Shown here in pieces: positions 43,068 through 52,473 of a DNA stretch of 64,000 bases. Position 1 is the stretch's first letter. Each line of letters opens with the position of its first letter. The notes under the pieces are model-generated. The model ran no database searches, was not told the origin of the DNA, and was given only the letters and a program-made list of their open reading frames with translations. The translations under genes were made by a program, and so were the position numbers. The DNA comes from Vreelandella glaciei (lineage in GTDB: Bacteria; Pseudomonadota; Gammaproteobacteria; Pseudomonadales; Halomonadaceae), in assembly GCF_013415125.1 (NCBI RefSeq), contig NZ_JACCDE010000003.1, positions 124,001 to 188,000 on the forward strand, read 5' to 3'.

Positions 43068-43691
43068 ATGTCCCGACTGCTCGCTGGCTTGGCACAGCTC
43101 AACCGGTTTCTGGAGCGTGTGCTCCACTGGATTCTGCTGTCGCTAGTGTTCGGCTTCATATTAATGGTCATCTACCAGGTGATCAGCCGAAATCTGGCGT
43201 TCATGCCAAATCTCTATTGGACCGAGGAATTCAGCCGCTTCGCCTTCCAGTGGATGGTAATGCTGGGCGCCGCAGTGGGAGTGCTTCACGCCGACCACTT
43301 TGTGCTTGAAGCCTTCCCCCACGGCTCACGGGCCGATCTCGCTACCCGGGTGATTCGCGACCTGGCGTGTTTGGCCATCGGTATTATCTTCGTCTTCCAC
43401 GGCTACGAATTTGCCCTATCCGGGCTGCGCCGTAGCGCCACCGCCTCGGGGCTATCAATGATCTACGTCTACTCCACCTTCTTGGTCAGTGGGGTGTTCA
43501 TTCTGCTATTCAGTATACAGCGCCTACTGCATACACTTCTTCACGGCTTGGATGCCATGGAAGCGTCACTCAATACGCCGAGCGAGATCGAGACGCTGAA
43601 GGTCAGCAGCGCGTCTGGTCACAGCGTGGAAAGCCTTGAGCCGGCCCCCAGAAGTAAGACACACACTGAACAGGGAGAGCCCCGCCCATGA
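43068..43691 (+). CDS. TRAP transporter small permease DctQ
   Basis: A 207-residue membrane protein with four hydrophobic segments in the first 165 residues; WTEEFSRFAFQWMVMLGAAVGV near residues 46-67 is the DctQ signature. It has a hydrophilic tail of about 40 residues, longer than usual for the family. Its stop overlaps the dctM start by 4 bp. Confidence 0.88.
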   Translation: MSRLLAGLAQLNRFLERVLHWILLSLVFGFILMVIYQVISRNLAFMPNLYWTEEFSRFAFQWMVMLGAAVGVLHADHFVLEAFPHGSRADLATRVIRDLACLAIGIIFVFHGYEFALSGLRRSATASGLSMIYVYSTFLVSGVFILLFSIQRLLHTLLHGLDAMEASLNTPSEIETLKVSSASGHSVESLEPAPRSKTHTEQGEPRP

Positions 43692-44995
43692 TGCCTGCCG
43701 ACTGGATTTTCCTATTGCCCTGGCTGTTGTTCGGCTTGCTCTCCGTGCTCATCGTGGTAGGCGTGCCCATCGCCATGGCGCTCATCCTTACCTCGTTCAG
43801 CCTAATCTTCCTCGACCCGCGGCTGACCACTTGGGTGCTCTTCCAGCGCATGTACAGCGGCATGGACTCATTCGTGCTACTAGCCGTTCCGCTCTTTCTG
43901 CTGGCCGGTAACTTAATGAATGCAGCACGTATCACGGATCGTTTGATCACGCTGTGCATGCTATTAGTGGGTCACTTTAAGGGCGCCCTGGCCCACGTTA
44001 ACGTCATGGTCAGCATGCTGTTCGCGGGCGTTTCCGGTTCCTCTACTGCCGACAGCGCAGGCATAGGCACGGTGCTAATCCCAGCCATGAAGCGCGAAGG
44101 CTATCCGACACACTTCGCCGTAGCCGTCACAGCAGCCTCGTCGGTGATGGGCATCATCATTCCTCCCTCAATCAACATGATTGTTTGGGGTGCCTTGACC
44201 AACACGTCCATCGCTGGCCTCTTCCTCGGCGGCATATTACCCGGGATCATGATCGGCGTAGCCCAGCTCTTGTTAAACCTAGGCTACGTGCGCCGCTATA
44301 ACGTACCGATTCGACCGCGTGCCACCTTCCGCCAGCTGCTGCACTCAGGTAAGGACGGTCTGATGGCAGCAGGCATTCCAGTGGTGATCATTGGCGGCAT
44401 TACGTTGGGTATTGTCACCCCCACCGAAGCGGCGATGATTGCCGTGCTCTATGCACTGGCACTAGGTTTTCTTGTCTATCGAGAGCTGACGTTCAGCGAT
44501 GTCTTGGATTCCTCCACGGCGACCGTTAGGCTCTGCTCGCTATCGCTATTCAGCTTGGTGGGAGCGGCGATTTTTGGTTACCTAATCAGCTTCTACCAGA
44601 TTCCACCCAAGCTGATGGCTGGGGTCAACATCTCAGATCCGATAATACTGCTACTGGTGATGACTGCCGTAATGCTGCTCATCGGCACCTTCATGGATTC
44701 GCTACCGGCCATGGCGATCATGGCACCGATCTTCCAGCCGTTAGCTATGCAAGCGGGCATCCATCCGGTGCAGTTTGGGGTAATTGGCGTGATGGCACTG
44801 GGCCTTGGGCTCATTACACCACCCTACGGGCTGTGCTTGATGATCTCGGCAAAGATCGGTGGTATTCCACTGCTCAAAGCGCTTGGTACCACGTTGATCT
44901 ATCTGGCAGTGATGCTTGCGGTGATCCTGCTGCTGATTGTCTACCCTCAGTTAATTCTGGCGATCCCCCGTGCCTTGGTGCCGGACTTCGTCTGA
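43688..44995 (+). CDS. TRAP transporter large permease DctM
   Basis: A 435-residue polytopic permease. VPLFLLAGNLMNAARITDRLI near residues 65-85, FAGVSGSSTADSAGIGTVLIP near 116-136, and IIPPSINMIVWG near 155-166 are DctM hallmarks. It drives sodium- or proton-coupled uptake with DctQ and DctP. It directly follows dctQ with a 4-bp overlap, and a sugar-phosphate phosphatase gene follows. Confidence 0.94.
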   Translation: MMPADWIFLLPWLLFGLLSVLIVVGVPIAMALILTSFSLIFLDPRLTTWVLFQRMYSGMDSFVLLAVPLFLLAGNLMNAARITDRLITLCMLLVGHFKGALAHVNVMVSMLFAGVSGSSTADSAGIGTVLIPAMKREGYPTHFAVAVTAASSVMGIIIPPSINMIVWGALTNTSIAGLFLGGILPGIMIGVAQLLLNLGYVRRYNVPIRPRATFRQLLHSGKDGLMAAGIPVVIIGGITLGIVTPTEAAMIAVLYALALGFLVYRELTFSDVLDSSTATVRLCSLSLFSLVGAAIFGYLISFYQIPPKLMAGVNISDPIILLLVMTAVMLLIGTFMDSLPAMAIMAPIFQPLAMQAGIHPVQFGVIGVMALGLGLITPPYGLCLMISAKIGGIPLLKALGTTLIYLAVMLAVILLLIVYPQLILAIPRALVPDFV

Positions 44996-45061
44996 TCTAC
45001 CCCGACGCCGGTTGCTGTTAAAGTGAGCCGGCGCTACATTGTTCAACATCGTGAGACCTCT

Positions 45062-45745
45062 ATGTCCTTACCTCTCTGCCTGCTCTTCGACTCCGACGGT
45101 ACTCTGGTCGATAGCGAGATCCTTCTCGGCGAGGTGATGGGCAATATTCTGCCGACCTTCGGCCTGCCCTTCTCCGCCCGTCAATACATGGAAGAATTCC
45201 GCGGCGTGCGTTTTCGTACCATCGTTGACAGCCTTGGCGAGCGCCACGGTGCCCTGAACGAAGAGCACTTCCCGGCAATGGAGAGTGAGATGCGCCGCCT
45301 GATGGAGCAACGTATGCGCGCCGAGCTGCTGCCCATCGACGGAATACCCGAGGTTCTGGAAATCCTTGCCGCCCACCCCAAAGCGGTTGTTTCCAACGGC
45401 CCGGATCGAAAGATTCGCTGCGCCATGGAAAGTGCTGGCCTGGCACGGCACTTCGGCAACAACCTCTTCAGCGCCTATACCTTGGGTGTGTGGAAGCCCG
45501 ATCCGAGACTCTATCTACAGGCGGCCGAGGCCATGGGCCAAGCACCCGAGCGCTGCATAGTGATCGACGATGCCACCGTCGGCGTTGTCGCTGGATTGGC
45601 CGCTGGCATGCAGGTAATTCACCTCAATCGCTTTCCCGAAGAGGAGGAGACGCCGAAAGGTGCCATCGTCATCCATCACGCCAGCGAGCTACCCAAGTCA
45701 GTGGTTCAGCTCACCGCAAAGGAGAGCGCTCTTCAGCCGCTTTGA
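45062..45745 (+). CDS. HAD-family phosphatase, YieH/6-phosphogluconate-phosphatase-like
   Basis: A 227-residue HAD subfamily IA hydrolase. Motif I is FDSDGTLVDSE near residues 9-19 (nucleophile first Asp), motif II VVSNGP, and motif III-IV WKPDP and VIDDATVGVVAG. The order and wording resemble E. coli YieH, which hydrolyses 6-phosphogluconate. The ATG at 45062 is used because conserved sequence begins there; a GTG at 45023 is possible. Next to a sugar-acid-like TRAP system and 2-ketogluconate remnants, a role with phosphorylated sugar acids is reasonable. Confidence 0.85.
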   Translation: MSLPLCLLFDSDGTLVDSEILLGEVMGNILPTFGLPFSARQYMEEFRGVRFRTIVDSLGERHGALNEEHFPAMESEMRRLMEQRMRAELLPIDGIPEVLEILAAHPKAVVSNGPDRKIRCAMESAGLARHFGNNLFSAYTLGVWKPDPRLYLQAAEAMGQAPERCIVIDDATVGVVAGLAAGMQVIHLNRFPEEEETPKGAIVIHHASELPKSVVQLTAKESALQPL

Positions 45746-46426
45746 CATGCATCGCCACCCTGCTGTCTACAATAAAGGTTTCGGCCAACGCTTGATCGGG
45801 GCGCTGGCTGGGATTTTTCTGGTAGCGACGTAAACGCACTAGGTATATAGCGGCATGGTTTTCAAACGAAAGAGGCCATACCAATAAGTCATGATAATAA
45901 TTTGCGGGGAAAATCTTTCGCCCTGCTCAGCAGAGCCTCTTACTCTGTTCTTGTTCATTGGCTAACTGCCTGTGCTACATGCCTACTCTCCAAGGCCAGT
46001 CACCTTTCGCTGTTGCGCTTCAATCTGTTCGCTGCGAATATTTGCGTGAAGATTATACTTCCAAGAATGCGGCCCCTATCGGAGCAAAAAAGAGATTCCG
46101 TTGTTCAGCTTTCATTAATAAAAAAAACACTACTAAATAATTTAGCCTAGCCACCCAATCAAACTGAAGGGCTTAGCCACTAGAACAGCCGAAGCGTAAG
46201 TAAAGTGCACTGATTCATAAAAATTAACTATTACGCTCCCTGATTGTGCCTATTACCCATCATCATACTAATACTCAATAATCACGCGTCCCTTTTGTTA
46301 AACTACTTTTGTTCTAAACACATCAAGAGATGTGTGCCCTGACGGACTGCGCTCTAGCCACCATTAGCGTACATGAGCAGTTTTATAACGGCTCTTATAT
46401 AATTATTAATAATCAGGAGGCAGCGT
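45746..46426. other. Intergenic region, possible short minus-strand coding remnant
   Basis: About 680 bases without a recognised gene. On the minus strand about 45743-45913 holds a frame of some 57 codons with protein-like composition (NYYHDLLVWPLSFENH, then LRRYQKNPSQRP) but no start codon and an upstream stop; it may be the end of a lost gene. The right half is AT-rich and probably carries the promoter of the ABC transporter operon. Confidence 0.4.
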
Positions 46427-47092
46427 TTGGAGCTATTTCACTTCGCCTTGAATAATGCAGGTCTGCTGCTGTCACGCACAGTCGAGCATATTGCCCTTGT
46501 TGGCGTTGCCGTTGGCATTGCCACCTTGACGGGAGTGCCAATCGGCATCGCCATTACTAAAAATGAGCGTGTCGCACAAAGTGTGCTCTATCTAGCGTCC
46601 ATCATCGTTACCATCCCTTCAATCGCCCTTTTTGGCATCATGATTCCGGTTTTATCGCTCATCGGGCATGGCATCGGCTATGTGCCAGCTGTGATCGCGG
46701 TATTGCTGTACTCCCAGCTACCTATCATCCGCAACACGTACACGGCGATTAATAATGTTAATCCGGCATTACGAGAAGCCGCTCGAGGCATTGGCATGAA
46801 CCCCAATCAGCGCCTGCGTTTGGTTGAAATTCCACTCGCCATCCCGGTCATCATGGCTGGCGTACGCACGGCCGTAGTGCTCAATATTGGCGTCATGGCG
46901 ATCGCCGCCTACATCGGCGCCGGTGGATTAGGCACCTTTATTAGCCGGGGCATTTCTCAATCGGATCCACGCCAGCTAATCGTCGGCGCGATTGCTGTGA
47001 GTCTGCTGGCCATTATCGTTGACTATTCACTACTGTATTTACAAAAGCGCCTAACCCCTAAAGGAATGAGCCGTGAGGCTGCGGCGACCTAA
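46427..47092 (+). CDS. Quaternary-amine ABC transporter permease (OpuCB-like)
   Basis: A 221-residue inner-membrane permease with about five helices. The EAA loop reads NVNPALREAARGIGMNPNQRLRLVEIPLAIPVIMAG, as in OpuC/Yeh permeases. A TTG start is used: AGGAGG lies six bases upstream and no ATG fits. It is the first of four transporter genes; its partners are the ATPase at 47135, a second permease at 48298 and the binding protein at 49072. Confidence 0.9.
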   Translation: MELFHFALNNAGLLLSRTVEHIALVGVAVGIATLTGVPIGIAITKNERVAQSVLYLASIIVTIPSIALFGIMIPVLSLIGHGIGYVPAVIAVLLYSQLPIIRNTYTAINNVNPALREAARGIGMNPNQRLRLVEIPLAIPVIMAGVRTAVVLNIGVMAIAAYIGAGGLGTFISRGISQSDPRQLIVGAIAVSLLAIIVDYSLLYLQKRLTPKGMSREAAAT

Positions 47093-47134
47093 CGCCTCTT
47101 TCTTGATGTAATTGCTACTATAAGAGACACCCAT

Positions 47135-48295
47135 ATGATTCGACTTGATAGCCTGACCAAGGTGTTCGATACGCCGAAAGGCGCGGTGGTGGCCGCTGAC
47201 CATATCGATATGGAAGTGCCTGAAGGGGAAATCTGTGTCCTCTTGGGGCCATCGGGCTGCGGCAAAACCACCACGTTGAAGATGATCAACCGGATCGTTA
47301 AGCCCACTGCTGGCAAAGTGTTTATCAATGGCGAGGATACAACCGGCCTCGATACTCAGACACTGCGTCGCAATATTGGCTATGTGATCCAGCAAATTGG
47401 TCTGTTTCCCAACATGACCATCGAGGAAAACATCACCATTGTGCCCAAGCTATTGGGCTGGGATAAGGCCAAATACAAAGCACGGGCACGCGAAATGATG
47501 GCGATGATCGCGCTGGAGCCGGATGCCTTTCTTAAGCGCTTCCCCAGTGAGTTATCGGGTGGTCAACAGCAACGCATTGGGGTGGCCCGTGCACTCGCCG
47601 CCGATCCGCCAGTGATGTTGATGGATGAACCGTTTGGGGCTATCGACCCGATCAACCGGGCCGTCATTCAAGATGAGTTCCTTAAAATGCAGCAGGAACT
47701 CAACAAAACCATCATGTTCGTAAGCCACGACATCGATGAAGCTATCAAAATGGGCAACCGCGTAGCGGTTTTCCGTGAGGGGAAGCTGGTTCAGTACTCC
47801 ACGCCCGATGACTTGCTGGCGGCGCCCAAAAACGCTTTTGTGGAATCCTTTCTCGGTGAAGACCGTGCGCTTAAGCGGTTAAACCTGGTAAAAGTGCGTG
47901 AGATTGTTACCGACGAAATCGGCACCGTCTTGCCAAGCGATACGTTAGAGACAGCGTTGGCGAAAATTGACGACTACGGTTATCAAAACGCTATTTTGAT
48001 GGTGAATGAACGGAAGCAGCCCGCCGGGATTATTAGCCGCTCCGTCGCCCGCACTACTAAAGGCTATTGCCGCGATCACTTCCAAGCTGTTCCTGCGGTT
48101 GTTGATCTCGACGATGACCTACGCAAAGCCGCCTCTTTGATGTTTGCTCACGACCAAACTTGGCTGCCCTGCGTCAACCAAGAAGGAACGGTGTGCGGCC
48201 AAATAACCCAGCGCGCCATGACCAGCCACCTAGGCGCACGCTATCGCGCTCGCCAAGGGGATGATCGCAAGCCATCTGCGGCCATTAAGGAATAA
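47135..48295 (+). CDS. Quaternary-amine ABC transporter ATP-binding protein with CBS domains (OpuCA-like)
   Basis: A 386-residue ATPase. Walker A GPSGCGKTT lies at about 35-43, the signature LSGGQQQRIGVARAL at about 134-148, and Walker B VMLMDEPFGA after it. Tandem CBS domains (about 250-370) follow; in OpuA/OpuC-type systems these sense ionic strength. It energises uptake of betaine-like compounds. Confidence 0.93.
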   Translation: MIRLDSLTKVFDTPKGAVVAADHIDMEVPEGEICVLLGPSGCGKTTTLKMINRIVKPTAGKVFINGEDTTGLDTQTLRRNIGYVIQQIGLFPNMTIEENITIVPKLLGWDKAKYKARAREMMAMIALEPDAFLKRFPSELSGGQQQRIGVARALAADPPVMLMDEPFGAIDPINRAVIQDEFLKMQQELNKTIMFVSHDIDEAIKMGNRVAVFREGKLVQYSTPDDLLAAPKNAFVESFLGEDRALKRLNLVKVREIVTDEIGTVLPSDTLETALAKIDDYGYQNAILMVNERKQPAGIISRSVARTTKGYCRDHFQAVPAVVDLDDDLRKAASLMFAHDQTWLPCVNQEGTVCGQITQRAMTSHLGARYRARQGDDRKPSAAIKE

Positions 48296-48297
48296 CC

Positions 48298-49029
48298 ATG
48301 CCTATTCGATCCATAAAAGGGGCGCTTAAGGTACTGGTGCTGGTGGCCATTTTTTTCGCCGGAGTGTGGAGCCAGTCTAGCGGCGTTATTGATGAGTTTT
48401 TGTGGTATCTACCTGACGTTCAGTATTTGATGGTTCAGCATATCTGGCTCACGGTGATGTCCGGTAGCTTGGCAATTCTCTTTGCCATTCCGCTGGGTAT
48501 TGTTCTATCGCGCCCCAAAATGGCGAATGTAGCCGAATCACTCATGCAAGTGCTCAACGTTGGGACCACTATCCCCACCCTAGCCGTGCTTGCGCTGTCG
48601 ATGAGCTTTTTAGGCATTGGCACGGTACCGGCTGTTTTTGGCCTTTTTGTGGCCACGCTACTACCCATTACCCGTAATACCTATACGGGATTGAAGGGAG
48701 TTAACCCAGCACTCATGGAAGCGGCTGCGGGGATTGGCATGTCACCGATGCAACGGCTTTTCAAAGTCGAGCTGCCCAATGCCCTCTACGTAATTTTTGC
48801 AGGGATGCGCACAGCACTAACGATCAATGTGGGCACTGTTCCCCTGGCGTTTTTGATCGGTGCGGGCGGTCTCGGTGAGCTTATTTTTACCGGCATTGAT
48901 CTTTATGACCCGGTCATGATGCTTTCCGGTGCCATTCCGACCGCGCTGTTAGCGATCGTGGTCGATGCGCTGATCGCGGTTATTGCGTTTCTAGTTGTCC
49001 CTCGTGGGGTCAATCCCGGTCGCACTTAA
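48298..49029 (+). CDS. Quaternary-amine ABC transporter permease (OpuCD-like)
   Basis: A 243-residue permease with about six helices. The EAA loop GVNPALMEAAAGIGMSPMQRLFKVELPNALYVIFAG parallels that of the first permease. It starts 2 bp after the ATPase stop, so it is translationally coupled. OpuC-type systems use two different permeases, matching this layout. Confidence 0.92.
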   Translation: MPIRSIKGALKVLVLVAIFFAGVWSQSSGVIDEFLWYLPDVQYLMVQHIWLTVMSGSLAILFAIPLGIVLSRPKMANVAESLMQVLNVGTTIPTLAVLALSMSFLGIGTVPAVFGLFVATLLPITRNTYTGLKGVNPALMEAAAGIGMSPMQRLFKVELPNALYVIFAGMRTALTINVGTVPLAFLIGAGGLGELIFTGIDLYDPVMMLSGAIPTALLAIVVDALIAVIAFLVVPRGVNPGRT

Positions 49030-49071
49030 GCCCCGCCACTCATGAAGCTTTTCTAACAAAAGAAGGATTCG

Positions 49072-49956
49072 ATGATGAAAACATTTACGACAGCACTGAC
49101 TAGTATTGCCTTGGCGAGCAGCGTTTCGCTCGCAAACGCCAACGAAATTAGCGTTGGCGGTAAGAACTTCACCGAGCAGCAGATACTGGCCACCATGACG
49201 ACACAGTATCTGGACAACCTCGGTTACGATGTTGATAGCCGTTCTGGCATGGGCTCGGCCATTCTTCGCCAAGCGCAGGAAAATGGTCAGATTGATCTTT
49301 ATTGGGAGTACACCGGCACGTCCCTGATCAACTACAACGACATCAGCGAAAGCCTAAGCCCTGAAGAAACCTACCAACGGGTCAAGGAACTCGACGCCGA
49401 GAAAGGCCTTACCTGGCTTGAACCGTCGGAGGCCAACAACACTTATGCGCTCGCCATGCGCGAAGCTGCCGCCGAGGAAAGTGGCATTGAAACGCTTTCT
49501 GACCTGGCCGACGCGGTCAATAATGAGCAGGGTCTAACCTTTGCGCTCAATGCCGAGTTCTACGCCCGTGAAGATGGTTGGCGCCCGCTAATGGAAGCCT
49601 ACGACTTTCGTGTTGGTCGCAGCGAAGTGAGCCGCATGGATACAGGCTTAGTCTATCAAGCACTGCGCAATGAAGAAGTCGACGTCGGCCTCGTATTTGC
49701 CACCGACGGCCGTATTCCTGCCTTTGACTTTTATGTTCTTGAAGACGATCAAGGCTTTTTCCCGTCTTATGCGCTCGCTCCGGTGGTGCGTACGGAAACC
49801 CTGGAAGCTAATCCTGAGCTTGCCGACCAGATGAATAAACTCTCGGCACTCTTAAACGACGCGACGATGGCCGAACTCAATGCCAGCGTGGACGTTGAGC
49901 GTGAGTCAATCGAAGACGTGGCAGAGAGCTTCCTAGATGAGAATGATTTGCTCTAA
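49072..49956 (+). CDS. Glycine-betaine-type ABC transporter substrate-binding protein
   Basis: A 294-residue OpuBC/OsmF-like binding protein. A signal peptide ends near residue 23 (LANANEISV). The mature part begins with ISVGGKNFTEQQILA and carries conserved YWEYTGTSL and the R-x-E-E-V-D-V region. It lacks an obvious lipobox Cys, so it is probably soluble in the periplasm. Aromatic residues (Trp, Tyr) of the family form the cage for a trimethylammonium or sulfonium group. A strong terminator follows, ending the transporter operon. Confidence 0.92.
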   Translation: MMKTFTTALTSIALASSVSLANANEISVGGKNFTEQQILATMTTQYLDNLGYDVDSRSGMGSAILRQAQENGQIDLYWEYTGTSLINYNDISESLSPEETYQRVKELDAEKGLTWLEPSEANNTYALAMREAAAEESGIETLSDLADAVNNEQGLTFALNAEFYAREDGWRPLMEAYDFRVGRSEVSRMDTGLVYQALRNEEVDVGLVFATDGRIPAFDFYVLEDDQGFFPSYALAPVVRTETLEANPELADQMNKLSALLNDATMAELNASVDVERESIEDVAESFLDENDLL

Positions 49957-50012
49957 CACCGCTAGGCACATGCTCATAGCGCTGGCATAGTGTCTTGCCA
50001 TCACATCACAGC

Positions 50013-50039
50013 AAAGCCGCTCTATTTGAGCGGCTTTTT
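50013..50039 (+). terminator. Rho-independent terminator
   Basis: AAAGCCGCTC-TATTT-GAGCGGCTTT forms a perfect 10-bp stem followed by a T-run. It closes the ABC transporter operon 57 bp after the binding-protein stop. Confidence 0.9.
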
Positions 50040-50053
50040 CAATGGAGACGCCA

Positions 50054-50896
50054 ATGCATTATCAAGACAAGCTTCGCGTCGGTGCCGCGCAGATCAATAC
50101 AACATTGGGTGAGTTGAACGCCAATATCGACCGCCATTTATCGCTAATTGCCGAGGCAAAGCGTAAAGGGGTGGAATTGTTGGTATTCCCCGAGTTGTCA
50201 TTGACAGGTTATCGCCTAGCGAACCAAGTGATGCAGGTGGCGATGCCCTTGGAAGACCCACGCCTTAAAACGCTAGCCAATGCCTGTGGTTCTATGCAGG
50301 TCGTGATGGGTTTTGTCGAAGAGGCGAGCCCCGGTGAGTACTACAATGCGCTGGCCATCTTTCAGCACGGCCAGCTAATGGGCGTGCATCGTAAGCTTAA
50401 TCTGCCCACCTATGGCGGGCTGGAAGAAGGCAAGTGGTTTACCCATGGCAGTGAACTCACGCATACCGATATTTGCCCTGGCTGGTCGGCCACTCAGCTG
50501 ATTTGTGCCGACTTATGGAACCCAGCATTAGTGCATGCCGCCCTGCTCGCTCGCCCGACGGTGCTTTGCGCGCCGATTAACTCAGCTAGCGGCATCGTTA
50601 GTGAGGACTTTTCCAATGAAGAAAATTGGGCATTGAATACCCGGTTTTACGCCATGACCTATGGCACACCGGTCATTATGGCGAACCGCTTTGGGCCGGA
50701 GGGTGACAGCCACTTCTGGGGCGGCTCACGCATTCTCGGCCCGGGTGGTGAGACGCTTGCGCAAGCCGACGATGAAGAAGTGCTGATTATGGCGGATCTT
50801 TCCCGTACCGCGATTGCCAAAGCACGCTTTGAATTACCCACACATCGTGATGCGGATACACCACTGGTCAGGGAGCTTATGGCGGGTTATCGCTAG
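50054..50896 (+). CDS. Carbon-nitrogen hydrolase (nitrilase superfamily)
   Basis: A 280-residue amidase-type enzyme. The catalytic triad is Glu47 (VFPELSLTGY), Lys114 (HRKLNLPTYG) and Cys151 (LICADLWNP), with Glu124/125 in the following loop. It hydrolyses an amide or related C-N bond; the substrate is not predictable. The ATG at 50054 follows GGAG with a six-base spacer and is preferred to an earlier codon at 50042 which has none. It follows the transporter terminator and converges on the aldehyde dehydrogenase gene. Confidence 0.88.
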   Translation: MHYQDKLRVGAAQINTTLGELNANIDRHLSLIAEAKRKGVELLVFPELSLTGYRLANQVMQVAMPLEDPRLKTLANACGSMQVVMGFVEEASPGEYYNALAIFQHGQLMGVHRKLNLPTYGGLEEGKWFTHGSELTHTDICPGWSATQLICADLWNPALVHAALLARPTVLCAPINSASGIVSEDFSNEENWALNTRFYAMTYGTPVIMANRFGPEGDSHFWGGSRILGPGGETLAQADDEEVLIMADLSRTAIAKARFELPTHRDADTPLVRELMAGYR

Positions 50897-50910
50897 CAAC
50901 GGCCAACTCA

Positions 50911-50935
50911 CCCGCCAGAGTAAGTATCCGGCGGG
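50911..50935. terminator. Stem-loop between converging genes
   Basis: CCCGCC and GGCGGG arms with a 13-base loop lie between the stops of the amidase (+) and the aldehyde dehydrogenase (-). No T-run is seen on either side. Confidence 0.35.
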
Positions 50936-50953
50936 CAGGGGGGAAAGGTAGGT

Positions 50954-52459
50954 TCAGTGGGAGGGAAAGCTAAACTGTGCCGTCTCTTGGGCACTTTCCG
51001 TCGGCCAGCGCTGTGAGACTGCCTTTCGCCGAGTGTAAAAGCGCACAGCGTCGGGCCCATAGGCATGCAAGTCGCCAAACAGTGACTCTTTCCACCCACC
51101 AAAGCTATGAAAGGCTACCGGTACGGGTAGCGGCACATTAATACCTACCATGCCGACTTCAACCTCATCGGTGAAGCGGCGTGCTGCTTCACCAGCGCGG
51201 GTAAACAAGCAGGTACCATTTCCATACTGGTGAGCATTTATGAGTTCAATGGCTTGATCAAAGTCATCCACGCGAACGACACACAAGACGGGGCCAAAAA
51301 TCTCGTCTTGGTAAATACGCATCGCTGAAGTGACGTGGTCAAATAGCGTCGCGCCCATAAAGTAGCCAGGGGCGTTTTCCACTAGCGGATGTTTGCGACC
51401 ATCGAGTCTTAATACTGCACCAGCTGATTCGCCTTGACCGATATAGTCTGCCACCCGATCACGGTGGGCTTGGTTTACCAACGCGCCCATATCCAACCCC
51501 GGCTCTGTTCCGGGTCCAATATTGAGATGCTTCGCTTTTTCAGCAATCTTGTCTACCAACACATCAGCGGTTTGATTTCCCACACAAACAACCACCGAAA
51601 TCGCCATGCAGCGTTCACCAGCGCTACCATAAGCGGCACCAATCAAGGTATTAGCCGCATTCTCAAGGTCAGCATCAGGCAGTATGACCGCATGATTTTT
51701 CGCCCCACCTAATGCTTGCACGCGCTTACCCAGGCTGGCACCACGCTCGTATATTGCTTTGGCTACCGGCGTAGAACCAACGAACGATAGCGCTTTAACC
51801 TTTGAATGCTCGATGAGCGCATCGGCGGCTTCGCGGTCTCCTTGTACGACGCTAAACACACCGGCGGGCAGGCCTGCCTCTTCAAGTAGCTCCGCCATTT
51901 TGATCGCCACGGAGGGCACTTGCTCTGACGGTTTTAAAATAAAACAGTTGCCACATGCAATCGCTATGGGGAACATCCATAGCGGCACCATCGTGGGAAA
52001 ATTGAACGGTGTGATGCCCGCGACAATCCCCACCGGCTGATGGTTTGACCACGTATCAATACCCGGTCCAGCGTTATGGGAATACTCGCCCTTTAATAGC
52101 TCAGGAATACCGCATGCGTATTCGACGTTTTCAATGCCACGTTTGAGTTCTCCCATGGCATCTTCCAACACTTTGCCATGTTCTTCGCTAATCAGCTTAC
52201 ACAGCGCCTCAGCATCACGCTCTAACAGCATTTTGAAGCGATACATGACCTGTACGCGCTTGCTAGGCGGCATATCACGCCAAGTGGGATACGCCGTTAG
52301 CGCCATTTTCACGGCTGAATTGACCGTTTGCGTGTCCGCCATTGCCACTTGGCGCACCGTTTTACCAAAGGCTGGATCTACCACGGGGAAGTAACGAGCT
52401 GCTTCTACGGGGCTCCCTCCTATCCACTGGGGAACAGTCGTCAGCGATGAATCAATCAC
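50954..52459 (-). CDS. mmsA: CoA-acylating (methyl)malonate-semialdehyde dehydrogenase
   Basis: A 501-residue aldehyde dehydrogenase. Catalytic Cys284 lies in GSAGERCMA and Asn152 in ITPFNFPTM. The usual ELGGK Glu is absent: the region reads ALGGAKNHAV, a hallmark of MmsA/IolA/DddC enzymes that form acyl-CoA instead of free acid. It should turn malonate semialdehyde or methylmalonate semialdehyde into acetyl- or propionyl-CoA. It is third of a three-gene operon, 14 bp after the DddP-like gene. Confidence 0.92.
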   Translation of the reverse strand: MIDSSLTTVPQWIGGSPVEAARYFPVVDPAFGKTVRQVAMADTQTVNSAVKMALTAYPTWRDMPPSKRVQVMYRFKMLLERDAEALCKLISEEHGKVLEDAMGELKRGIENVEYACGIPELLKGEYSHNAGPGIDTWSNHQPVGIVAGITPFNFPTMVPLWMFPIAIACGNCFILKPSEQVPSVAIKMAELLEEAGLPAGVFSVVQGDREAADALIEHSKVKALSFVGSTPVAKAIYERGASLGKRVQALGGAKNHAVILPDADLENAANTLIGAAYGSAGERCMAISVVVCVGNQTADVLVDKIAEKAKHLNIGPGTEPGLDMGALVNQAHRDRVADYIGQGESAGAVLRLDGRKHPLVENAPGYFMGATLFDHVTSAMRIYQDEIFGPVLCVVRVDDFDQAIELINAHQYGNGTCLFTRAGEAARRFTDEVEVGMVGINVPLPVPVAFHSFGGWKESLFGDLHAYGPDAVRFYTRRKAVSQRWPTESAQETAQFSFPSH

Positions 52460-52473
52460 GGGATTACACTTCC

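Noticed and set aside
45902..46150. Plus-strand 82-codon open frame
   Set aside because: No ribosome site, atypical composition, lies in an AT-rich promoter-like region.
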